Shown: in pieces, positions 50,197 through 58,532 of the stretch
Position numbering within the stretch: position 1 is the stretch's first letter
Layout of the letters: each line of letters starts with the position of its first letter
Source: Prevotella sp. UBA2739
GTDB lineage: Bacteria; Bacteroidota; Bacteroidia; Bacteroidales; Bacteroidaceae
Assembly: GCA_002353525.1 (NCBI GenBank)
Contig: DEJV01000052.1
Span: 1 to 64,000, forward strand
DNA length: 64,000 bases
Direction: 5' to 3'
Notes under the pieces: generated by a model
The model's database searches: none
What the model saw: the letters and a program-made list of their open reading frames with translations, nothing else
Told to the model about the DNA's origin: nothing
Program-made: the position numbers and the translations under genes

Positions 50197-52533
50197 TTAA
50201 AAATGCAGTTTGATCGTCATCACTGCCTTATACTGTTTGCCGTCCTTGGTATATACCCAAGTAGGTTTCATGGAATAAGACTTGCCAGCCTCCACCGTGC
50301 CGGGTTTGAAGCCGATGGGGAAGTAATAAGACGTACCGCTATACTCGTAGTACAACTGGCCATCGTCCCATGTGGAAGAATAGCCTGCAGCACTAATCCA
50401 CGGTCCAATGCCATTGGTCGTGCAATGGTAGTCGATGGTGCCGTCGGGCTGCGTCAGTCCAATGGCAATCTTACCTTCTGCGGGTCTTACAAGGTCTGCC
50501 TCACCTTCCACGCCAGAAGACTCGCGCGAAGCTGTGAGAGCCAGAATCTCTGCGGGCTGCAGTTTGAAAGCCTTGCCAATCTTCTCCATGATACCCTCAC
50601 CAAGCAGGTCTATCTGAGTGACCTCATAGCCCTCGAAGGCAGCGTCGAGTCCTTTCACGTCGAAAGAGACAGCCACGTCTTCAGGATCGCCTGCAGGAAT
50701 CTCGATGAAGCCCTTCACGCTGGTGCCCTGGAACTTCACGTTGTAGGGCCACTGCTGGTCGTTGGTCTCGTCGTCGTCCCAAGCCTGGCGCTGATAGTTG
50801 GTCGGGGTGGCCACCACCACGAGGTAGAGCTTGTCGGTGCCGGCGGGAACCTTCATCTCTGCCACGGCGTTCTTGCCCTTGGCCATGGTGCCATAGACCG
50901 ACTTATCGCCACAGATGGCTACGAAGCCCACGCGATAGGCCGAAGAGTTGTTCGACTGCTGGTTGTAGGTCGAGACATTGCCCTTGGCATTACCGTCGCC
51001 GTCGACCACCTTACCGGCATCACCGTCGGGAAGCGCACTGCCTGGAGTCACTGCCTTCAGGTCGGCTTTCACCGTTGTGCCTGCGGCAGGAATATCCAGT
51101 TCGATGGCGTTGAAGCCGGTTGTACCGGGACAGTTGTCGTAGGTAGGCTGGAATCCACCGTCCTTTGGCAACACATTGGTTGTATAGTTGGCAGCACCGG
51201 GATTCAGAGAGAGGTACTGGTGTACGGCGTCGAAGTCGTAGTTCACGGCACGGGCGGCATAGTCGTAGTACTCGTCGTAGAACTTCTCCATGTCGTTGCC
51301 ACAGAACAGGCGGGCATAGGTCTGGAGCGGATCCTCGGGGAAGGTGCTCTCCTGCCAGATGCGGCCGTAGGCCTCGATACCGTGCTTCTGTGTCAGGTAG
51401 TAAGGCAGCCAGTAAGAGGCATAGCGCATGAACTCGTGGTTGAAGTGGCGGTGATGGTTGCGAAGCCATACTGCTGGATGAGCCTCCTGAGTGAAGCACT
51501 CCTCGGGATAGTCCTGGAACGACTGCCACTGGGCGCACTGCTCCCAGTAAGCACAGCCGCCGGCACCATTCTCGCCGAAGCCGTAGCGGAAGCCGCCGTT
51601 CATGCCGTATTCGGTCTCCTGAGCCTGACCATTGAGCAGCTTGTCGCAGCCCACCTGGTACTGGAACGAGTGACCAATCTCATGGCCGATAGTCGAGCCG
51701 ACGGGCTGACAGGTAGAGGGGTTCACCCAGAGGGCACCAATCTTATTGTCGTAGCCTGAGCCGGTGGCGAGCCAGTCTTGCTGGTAGAGCAGATAGATCT
51801 GCATCTTGTAGTTGTCGAGGTTACTCTTGCCCTGGCCCACAGTCACCATCTTCAGCTTCTCCACATTGGTGGTATAGAACTGCTCGGCCTTCTGCAGCAG
51901 GTCGTCGATGTCGACACGCAGGGATGCGGGCACATCGGTAGAGTTGGGATCATAGCCGAAGCCGGGCTCCCAGAACACGAAGAAGTGCTCACTCTGCTTC
52001 ATGCGCCAGAACGACCACTTGGCATCGTCGCGCAGCATGTTGTCTACACCTTTCTCGAAACCTTCGTTCCACGGGCCGGGACAGGTGTATTTGTCGAAGT
52101 TCTGCACCTGCGAGCGGTCCATGATATGCACAGCATCGGGATTCTGGTTCTGGTGAACATTGATGACAGAGACTTTGTCGCCACAACGAATCTCAATCTG
52201 CGCGTCGCGGTAGAACTCAGAGTTGTTCTTCGTCAGACAGAACGGCATCTTCACCTCACCAGCCTTACCAGTATTCACTGTCAGGGTGATCCACTCAATC
52301 TTGGTATTGGCGGCACGGGTGGTCACATCGCTGACGCTGGCCGACCAATCGTCGTTGGCAGTGAACGTGATGGAGCTCTCCACCTCGTCCCATTCCACCG
52401 TCTTATTTAATTCACTCTCCGCAATAGATATATTGCCGACAACGATTTCATCGTCATCCGAACAAGCGAAGAGACCGAGAGCGAAGAGCGCTACGAGGGC
52501 GCTCTTGCTCATGAGTCTTGATATCATTTTCAT
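50197..52533 (-). CDS. BACON - HExxH (DUF6055-like) - DUF4859 lipoprotein
   Basis: A 778-residue surface lipoprotein (LFALGLFAC, lipobox Cys24). Residues about 35-132 are a BACON/Ig-like domain. About 140-600 is the same kind of domain as the N-terminus of the GH43 fusion, with HEIGH at 284-288 and Glu331 in YWEQCAQW, consistent with a gluzincin zinc site. About 630-778 is DUF4859-like, as in the next protein upstream. I infer a metallopeptidase or glycan-protein binding role; activity is not established. It starts six bases after the DUF4859 lipoprotein gene ends. Confidence 0.78.
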   Translation of the reverse strand: MKMISRLMSKSALVALFALGLFACSDDDEIVVGNISIAESELNKTVEWDEVESSITFTANDDWSASVSDVTTRAANTKIEWITLTVNTGKAGEVKMPFCLTKNNSEFYRDAQIEIRCGDKVSVINVHQNQNPDAVHIMDRSQVQNFDKYTCPGPWNEGFEKGVDNMLRDDAKWSFWRMKQSEHFFVFWEPGFGYDPNSTDVPASLRVDIDDLLQKAEQFYTTNVEKLKMVTVGQGKSNLDNYKMQIYLLYQQDWLATGSGYDNKIGALWVNPSTCQPVGSTIGHEIGHSFQYQVGCDKLLNGQAQETEYGMNGGFRYGFGENGAGGCAYWEQCAQWQSFQDYPEECFTQEAHPAVWLRNHHRHFNHEFMRYASYWLPYYLTQKHGIEAYGRIWQESTFPEDPLQTYARLFCGNDMEKFYDEYYDYAARAVNYDFDAVHQYLSLNPGAANYTTNVLPKDGGFQPTYDNCPGTTGFNAIELDIPAAGTTVKADLKAVTPGSALPDGDAGKVVDGDGNAKGNVSTYNQQSNNSSAYRVGFVAICGDKSVYGTMAKGKNAVAEMKVPAGTDKLYLVVVATPTNYQRQAWDDDETNDQQWPYNVKFQGTSVKGFIEIPAGDPEDVAVSFDVKGLDAAFEGYEVTQIDLLGEGIMEKIGKAFKLQPAEILALTASRESSGVEGEADLVRPAEGKIAIGLTQPDGTIDYHCTTNGIGPWISAAGYSSTWDDGQLYYEYSGTSYYFPIGFKPGTVEAGKSYSMKPTWVYTKDGKQYKAVMTIKLHF

Positions 52534-52539
52534 GCCTTA

Positions 52540-53526
52540 TTATTCTAATGTTGCGTTAATTACCAGTTCGATGTACTTGCTGCTGTCGTACTTGTTAGCA
52601 TATACGAAGTGAAGCTTGCCCTCCATGCCTGAAGCAAGACCAGGAGCACGGCCGATACCTACAGTACCATCGTGGGTCTCTACGTAGAAGGTAAAGCCAT
52701 CGGCTCCCCAATTAGTCACCTTACCAGTAGCGTCGAGCCAGTAACCGATACCGTTGGCCGTGTACTCAGATGTGGTATCCCATGCACCGGCCTCATCGAC
52801 CATATACATGGCGATATCACCATCAGGATCCTGAACGATGGCATTGAAATCGCTCGAAGTCAAGCCGAAGCAAGCATTGATGGCATTCTCCATAGAAGCA
52901 AACTCCAACTCATAGCTAGCATAGTCGCCAGCAGGGATGACGATGTTCTGGATAATCGTACCAGGATCGGTAACTGCAAAACTGATGTTGAAGCGGATAT
53001 AGTCATCATAGTCCTTGCCATTGTCGATAGCAAAACCTACGTTGGCAGCCACCGACACACCGGCAGCAGACTCTTCGGGCACAGTCAGAATGAGGGCCTT
53101 CTTTGCCTTGTCGAGCTCGATGCTGGCAACACCTGTCGATGCGTCAGAAACCAGACCGGAAGCATTGTACCACCAGCCGTTGCTACCCTTGGTGGCAGCA
53201 GCCTTGTTCCAGATACCACGGGCGGTATTGATGTTATAGAACACCACCTTGCCAGTTTCCAAACCTGCCAACATATCGTCGACCGTCATCTTCATCTTGG
53301 TCTGAATCTGCTCAGCATAATCTTTCAGATAGATTGTCTTCGGAACCACATGTCCCTTGCGAAACTCTGCATTATAGGTAATGTTTGCTCCGGCGTCGGC
53401 ACGGAGATAAGGAGCCTCTTCCGGGCCATATACGTGTTTCTCAACGGCATCCTCTGGATCGTCGCTACAAGCGGTGAAACCCAGGGCCAGGCAAGCCATT
53501 GCTATATATAATATGTTCTTTTTCAT
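52540..53526 (-). CDS. DUF4859 lipoprotein, candidate surface glycan-binding protein
   Basis: A 328-residue lipoprotein (MKKNILYIAMACLALGFTAC, Cys20, then SDDPED). The middle is Ig/BACON-like and the C-terminal 140 residues are DUF4859 (TSSDFNAIVQDPDGDIAMYM). Its place directly after susD is the usual place of a SusE/SGBP-type surface glycan-binding protein, which is the inferred role. ATG 53526 is used; one at 53535 adds three residues. Confidence 0.75.
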   Translation of the reverse strand: MKKNILYIAMACLALGFTACSDDPEDAVEKHVYGPEEAPYLRADAGANITYNAEFRKGHVVPKTIYLKDYAEQIQTKMKMTVDDMLAGLETGKVVFYNINTARGIWNKAAATKGSNGWWYNASGLVSDASTGVASIELDKAKKALILTVPEESAAGVSVAANVGFAIDNGKDYDDYIRFNISFAVTDPGTIIQNIVIPAGDYASYELEFASMENAINACFGLTSSDFNAIVQDPDGDIAMYMVDEAGAWDTTSEYTANGIGYWLDATGKVTNWGADGFTFYVETHDGTVGIGRAPGLASGMEGKLHFVYANKYDSSKYIELVINATLE

Positions 53527-53538
53527 ATCTTTCAAAAA

Positions 53539-53571
53539 ATTATGAATTATGAATTATGAATTATGAATTAG
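53539..53571. repeat. 7-bp array between susD and the DUF4859 gene
   Basis: Four ATTATGA heptamers and a partial fifth, the last containing the susD stop codon (53568-53570). Confidence 0.75.
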
Positions 53572-55238
53572 TTTGCTGCTGTGTAGCCAGGATTCTGCTT
53601 CAACTTGGGGTTGCCATCCATTGCAGTTTTTGGAATCGGGAAGATGTCGGTGTGACGGTCGGGCTCAGGATCCTTGCAGAACCACGACTTGCCACAATAG
53701 ACATTCATATTGGTACCTCTGATGGTGAAGCGAATGATGTCGTCGCGGCGGTGTGCCTCGCACACAAACTCTCGTCCCAGCTCGTCGAGCAATCCACCGA
53801 ACTCAATGTCGTCGCCACCCTGGTAGTTCTCTACCCAGTTATCCTCTTCACCAAGTTCTCCGGTGTTCTCACGGTGTCCATAGTTGTACTTACTGCCGCC
53901 TTTCAGTTGTGCTGCTGTCACCTTTGCCTTGGCAGGGTCAGCCTTGAAGTTACGGGCACGTACCTGAGTAACCAATGCTGCGGCATCGTCCTCGGTCTCA
54001 CCATTGTAACCGCCCAGACGGAGCAGGCACTCGGCCTTCATCAGCAGGGCATCGGCATAACGATAGTAGGGCACGTCGTCGTAACTCGAACCGAAGTCGC
54101 CACTCTTGATCTCATACTTCACCAGGCGCCAGCTCTCCATCGGGTAACAACCGGGGTTGTCGATGCTGTGCAGCTCACGGGTATAGTTGAGAGGCTCGCC
54201 GTCGAGCAGGATAGGACTGCCGTCGAGGGCATACTGCGGACCGCCGGTCCAGGTGTTCTCCAGTCGGGTGTCGCCCTCCTCATAGATGTCGAGGAACTGC
54301 GGGAACACGATGCCACCGCCTGTTGCCCAGCCCGAGAAGTTCCAGCGGGCACGGCCTGCGTTGTGAATCCAGAGGTTAGCCATGAAGTTACCACCGGCAT
54401 ACTTGTTCTCGAACACGATACCGAAGATAATCTCGGGCGAGGTGCTGATATCCTCCAGGAAGTTGTCGCTGTAGTTGGGAGCGAGGGCGAACTTACCCGA
54501 GTTGATGATGATATTCAGGCAGTCGATACACTTCTGATAGTAAGAGGGATCCTTGGCATTGGGGAACCATGCGTCGTGGTTCAGATAGAGCTTGGCCAGC
54601 TGCATGTAGGCAGCATATTTACTCAGCTTGCCGAGCGACACATCCTCGCCGCACTGCTCAGCCACATCCTTCAACTCACTCTCAATCCACTTGAAGGTCA
54701 CCTCAGGAGCAGCCTGCTCGGGTGTCCAGCCTGCGGGGTGAACGAAAGTAGTGTCGAGCGGAATGTTGCGGAACAGGTCGAACAGGTTGTAGTAGTACAT
54801 GGCACGGTAGGCACGCACCTGGGCTTTGATGAGCTCACTGCCAGCCACCTGCTCGTTGGCCAGAATCTGGTTGCAGGCATTCACACCGGCATAGTTGTTG
54901 TCCCAGTTCACCTCGAAGTGACCGATACCCGAGTTGAACTCGTGCTTGTGCATAGAGATGTAGAGGTCGCCCCAGCCGATACCGATACGGTTGGGAATGC
55001 CCCATACGTCGGAACTCTCGTCCATGATGTCGGCCATGCCGAACCATCCCCAGTACACGTCGCGCAGACTGCCGTAAACGGGGGCAATAGTGGCTTCGAG
55101 GTCGGCATCCGTAAACTCATACTTCTCGGAAGCCAAACGGTCGTATATCGTCTCGTCCAAATCTGTACATCCACCGATGGTCAGGCCGGCAGCCCCTACC
55201 ATAGCGGAAACGATGATTTTGTTATATATTGCTTTCAT
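53568..55238 (-). CDS. SusD/RagB-family outer-membrane lipoprotein
   Basis: A 556-residue lipoprotein (lipobox LTIGGC, Cys24) that caps the SusC channel and binds oligosaccharide. Typical SusD features: an early DETIYDRL segment, all-alpha TPR-like core, KYAAYMQLAKLYLN, and the C-terminal EFVCEAHRRDDIIRFT phrase. Partner of the SusC at 55286-58261, 47 bases upstream. Substrate inferred only from the PUL enzymes. Confidence 0.95.
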   Translation of the reverse strand: MKAIYNKIIVSAMVGAAGLTIGGCTDLDETIYDRLASEKYEFTDADLEATIAPVYGSLRDVYWGWFGMADIMDESSDVWGIPNRIGIGWGDLYISMHKHEFNSGIGHFEVNWDNNYAGVNACNQILANEQVAGSELIKAQVRAYRAMYYYNLFDLFRNIPLDTTFVHPAGWTPEQAAPEVTFKWIESELKDVAEQCGEDVSLGKLSKYAAYMQLAKLYLNHDAWFPNAKDPSYYQKCIDCLNIIINSGKFALAPNYSDNFLEDISTSPEIIFGIVFENKYAGGNFMANLWIHNAGRARWNFSGWATGGGIVFPQFLDIYEEGDTRLENTWTGGPQYALDGSPILLDGEPLNYTRELHSIDNPGCYPMESWRLVKYEIKSGDFGSSYDDVPYYRYADALLMKAECLLRLGGYNGETEDDAAALVTQVRARNFKADPAKAKVTAAQLKGGSKYNYGHRENTGELGEEDNWVENYQGGDDIEFGGLLDELGREFVCEAHRRDDIIRFTIRGTNMNVYCGKSWFCKDPEPDRHTDIFPIPKTAMDGNPKLKQNPGYTAAN

Positions 55239-55255
55239 ATTTCTATTCTTTATTA

Positions 55256-55290
55256 AATTGTCAATTACCCATTGTCAATTATCCATTAGA
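55256..55290. repeat. 7-bp array at the susC stop codon
   Basis: AATTGTC, AATTACC, CATTGTC, AATTATC, CATTAGA; the last unit carries the susC stop (55286-55288). It fills most of the susC-susD gap. Confidence 0.72.
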
Positions 55291-58261
55291 ACGTTATGTT
55301 AATACCGAATGTATAGGTATGAATGGTAGGATACTTGTCGCGCTGGTCGATACCCGAGTACTGGGGGTCACCGTTGGAAAGTTCCGGATCCAGTCCGTTG
55401 TAAGAGGTGATGGTAAACACATTGTCGGCAGAAGCGTAGATGCGTGCACCCTTGATGTATTTGTTCTCCTTCAGCGGAACATTGTAGCCTAAGGTGAGGT
55501 TCGAGAGCTTGAGGTAGTTACCGTTGCTCAGGTAGTAGCTCACGAAGGTCTGCTTCTGAGCGGGCTTCAGCACGTTGCCGTCGCTGTAGGGAGCCTCAGC
55601 GGCATCCTTCAATCGGTTGTAGGTCACGGCATTGTTCTGATAGTAGGCGCGGGCCTCGTTGAGAATTTTGAAGCCGAACTGGCCGGTGAACTGCATGTTC
55701 AGGTCGAAGTTCTTATACTTGAAGGTGTTGCTCCAGCCAACGTTGAACTTAGGAATGGCGTTGCCAAGATACTGATACCATGTCTCCTTGTCAGTCAGCA
55801 TGTTGTCGTTGAACTCGACAATCTCGCCTGTCTGGGGATTCTCAATCATCCAAAGGCCGTTCTCGCTGACACCTACCGACTTCAGACCGTACCACTGTCC
55901 GAGAGGCTTGCCTACCTCCATACGCTGTGTGGAGAGTGAGATAGGCTCACCCAACCATGCTATATCGTGTTCATTTGCTGTCTCGTAGAGATCGTTAGAA
56001 AGGCTCAGCAGCTTGGTAGCGTTGTGGGCGAAGGTGGCAGTAGTCTTCCACTCGAAGTCGTTCGTGCGGACGGGGATAGCGTTGATGGCTACCTCGATAC
56101 CCTGGTTGCGCATCTCACCGACGTTGGCCCTGGTGCGGGGATAGAGGTTGGGCGGCACGGGCACGTCATACTCCCAAAGCATGTCGACAGTCTTTTTGTG
56201 ATAGAGGTCGATGCTACCCCAGATGCGGTCACCGAGCACGGCGAAGTCGAGACCAACGTTATACTCGGTGCTCTTCTCCCACTTCAGGTCGGGGTTCGGG
56301 TTCTGGTCGACTTTCAGACCCTGCTTCCAAGTACCATTGTCATAGTAATAAGGTGAGCCTAGTGCCCAGGTGGTCAGCGAGAGATAGCGGGCGCCGGGAA
56401 TCACACCCGTCACACCGAAGCCTGCACGCAGCTTCAGGTTGTCGAGCCAGCTGCGAGTGCCTTCCATAAACTTCTCGTTCGAGATGGTCCAACCGAGAGA
56501 GACCGAGGGGAAGGAACCCCACTTGTTGTTCTCACCGAACTTAGAAGAACCTTCGCGGCGGAGCGAGAGCAGCACGTTGTACTTGTCGGCAAAGCCATAG
56601 CTGACACGTCCGAAGAAACCAATCAGCGTGTCTTCGCCCTTACCGCTGCCCATGCCGGCCTTACCGTCCTTCAGGTACTGACCAACACCGAGGTTGTTGT
56701 ACTCGAAGAAGTCGTTCAAGAAGTTGGTGTTGTTGGCATAGAAGCTCTCGTCCATATTGAACTGGTAGCTGTAACCCACCAATGCCTCGAAGCGGTGGTT
56801 GCCCCACTGGTGCTTATAGGTAGAGGTCAGCTCCAGGTTGTCGCTCTTATAGTAGCTGTAGCTCTGGGTGGCATAACCTGTGGTATAGCTGTTCTTCTGT
56901 CCGTAGTGCTTAGAGGTGTAGTAACCTGCGTCGTGACCGTTGTAGCGCTCGGTGCTGAGCATCAGGTTGGTCTGCCATCCCTTGATAGGCTCAACGGTGA
57001 TGTTACCGGTCAGACGGGTGGTCTCAGTCTTCCACTCACCCTTCTTCTCGTTCAGGATACCGATGGGGTTGTAGTAGTAGTTGATACCGAAGTTCTCATA
57101 GTAGTCACCGTCTTCTGCATAGATAGGCTCTGTGGGGTTGCGCATGAGGGCCTGGCGATAGACCATGCTGCCTGCGGCATCCACGGGACCGTTCTCGTGC
57201 CAGCGCTTCAGGATATTGAACGACAGCTTCAGCATGTCGTTGAACATCCAGTGAGAGACACCGGCATTGAAGTGCATCTCCTGGGCGTAGGTATTGATGA
57301 ACACACCCTGCTGGTCGCGATAGGTGAAGTCGGCATTGTAAGAGGTGCTCTTGTTACCACCGCTGATGCTTACATTATGATTATGAGTGAGGGCTGTGCG
57401 CGACACGGCGTCGAGCCAGTCGGTGTCGTAGCCACGGTCGGTATAGTTGGTCTTGCCGGCACGGATGTCGCTGCCGTCCATCATATCGAGCTTCTTACCG
57501 AAAGAGGCCAGCGATACGTAGCCGCTGTAGTTAGCTGTGGTACGAGTCTCGCGCTTACCGGCCTTGGTGGTGATGAGAATCACACCGGCAGCACCACGGG
57601 TACCGTAGATAGCGGCTGCAGAGGCGTCTTTCAGCACGTCGATACTCTCGATGTTCTCAGGAGCAACAGAACTGAGACTGCCCTCCAGACCATCGACGAG
57701 CACGAGTGGCGAGTTACCTCCTTCGAGCGAGATGATACCACGCAGACGGATGGAAGAGGCGGAGCTCGGGTCACCAGAGCCGTTGGCGATGGTCAGACCA
57801 GCCACCTTACCTTTAATCAGGTCACCGGCGTCGCGGATGTTACCTTGTGCAAAGTCCTCAGCCTTCACGCTGGTGATGGCAGAGGTGACGTCGCCCTTGC
57901 GCTGAGTGCCATAACCGATGACAACCACCTCGTTGAGCAAGGCATTGTCTTCCTGAAGTGTCACATCGCTACCGGCAGGTATCTCCTGGGCAACAAAGCC
58001 GATGTAAGAAACCACCAGCACGGCATTTCGGTGGGAGACCTTGAGAGAGTAGTTTCCGTCCAAGTCGGTAACTGTAGCGTTTGTGGTGCCCTTCTCGGTC
58101 ACGGTGGCGCCTATGATAGGCTCGCCCTTCGCGTCCTTGATAACACCTTTCACTGTCACACCTTGCTGAGTCACTTCAGCAACGGTTGGTAAAGTGCTTT
58201 CTGCGGCATAAGCTCCTAGAGCCCCGCCCAGCAAAAGCAAACATAAGAGATGTTTCTTCAT
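55286..58261 (-). CDS. SusC/RagA-family TonB-linked outer-membrane transporter
   Basis: A 991-residue protein with signal peptide (ending AYAAES), an N-terminal carboxypeptidase-regulatory-like domain (about 33-110, GVIKDAKGEPIIGATV), the plug (NEVVVIGYGTQRKG... , DVLKDASAAAIYGTRGAAGVI) and a 22-strand-type barrel ending YTFGINITF. Imports oligosaccharide with the adjacent SusD using TonB energy. First gene of the leftward PUL operon. Confidence 0.97.
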   Translation of the reverse strand: MKKHLLCLLLLGGALGAYAAESTLPTVAEVTQQGVTVKGVIKDAKGEPIIGATVTEKGTTNATVTDLDGNYSLKVSHRNAVLVVSYIGFVAQEIPAGSDVTLQEDNALLNEVVVIGYGTQRKGDVTSAITSVKAEDFAQGNIRDAGDLIKGKVAGLTIANGSGDPSSASSIRLRGIISLEGGNSPLVLVDGLEGSLSSVAPENIESIDVLKDASAAAIYGTRGAAGVILITTKAGKRETRTTANYSGYVSLASFGKKLDMMDGSDIRAGKTNYTDRGYDTDWLDAVSRTALTHNHNVSISGGNKSTSYNADFTYRDQQGVFINTYAQEMHFNAGVSHWMFNDMLKLSFNILKRWHENGPVDAAGSMVYRQALMRNPTEPIYAEDGDYYENFGINYYYNPIGILNEKKGEWKTETTRLTGNITVEPIKGWQTNLMLSTERYNGHDAGYYTSKHYGQKNSYTTGYATQSYSYYKSDNLELTSTYKHQWGNHRFEALVGYSYQFNMDESFYANNTNFLNDFFEYNNLGVGQYLKDGKAGMGSGKGEDTLIGFFGRVSYGFADKYNVLLSLRREGSSKFGENNKWGSFPSVSLGWTISNEKFMEGTRSWLDNLKLRAGFGVTGVIPGARYLSLTTWALGSPYYYDNGTWKQGLKVDQNPNPDLKWEKSTEYNVGLDFAVLGDRIWGSIDLYHKKTVDMLWEYDVPVPPNLYPRTRANVGEMRNQGIEVAINAIPVRTNDFEWKTTATFAHNATKLLSLSNDLYETANEHDIAWLGEPISLSTQRMEVGKPLGQWYGLKSVGVSENGLWMIENPQTGEIVEFNDNMLTDKETWYQYLGNAIPKFNVGWSNTFKYKNFDLNMQFTGQFGFKILNEARAYYQNNAVTYNRLKDAAEAPYSDGNVLKPAQKQTFVSYYLSNGNYLKLSNLTLGYNVPLKENKYIKGARIYASADNVFTITSYNGLDPELSNGDPQYSGIDQRDKYPTIHTYTFGINITF

Positions 58262-58347
58262 ACCAATTTGTTTTTTAGGTTTATGAATTAGGTTTATGAA
58301 TATTTATGTTATACATGTATTTTTTATTAAGATTCGATAATGATGCC

Positions 58348-58356
58348 GCAAAGTTA
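58348..58356 (-). promoter_or_regulatory. -7 box of the susC operon
   Basis: The minus strand reads TAACTTTGC, 86 bases before the susC ATG, giving a longer leader than most genes here. A 13-bp direct repeat (TAGGTTTATGAAT twice, about 58276-58302) lies in the leader. Confidence 0.6.
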
Positions 58357-58493
58357 AAAATTATTAGCGTGGCAGGATAAAAGAATAGTCCAAGATAATG
58401 CAACAAAAGTCTAAAAGCTGGAAAACAAGCACTTTTTGGACTATTTTTCTATTACTTTGGACGATGGTTTCATAGGCTGTCCCATTTCTTTGT

Positions 58494-58502
58494 TATCTTT
58501 GC
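58494..58502 (+). promoter_or_regulatory. -7 box of the rightward glycosidase operon
   Basis: TATCTTTGC, 30 bases before ATG 58533. Divergent from the susC promoter, leaving about 140 bp for shared control by the HTCS. Confidence 0.6.
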
Positions 58503-58532
58503 AGCGAGAAGATAAAAAACACAGAATACGAT

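Noticed and set aside
53556..55256. Long plus-strand open frame (566 codons) across susD
   Set aside because: It is antisense to a clear SusD gene, has no family character, and such long shadow frames also occur opposite GH97 (61540-63384) and the GH127/146 gene (59769-61193).
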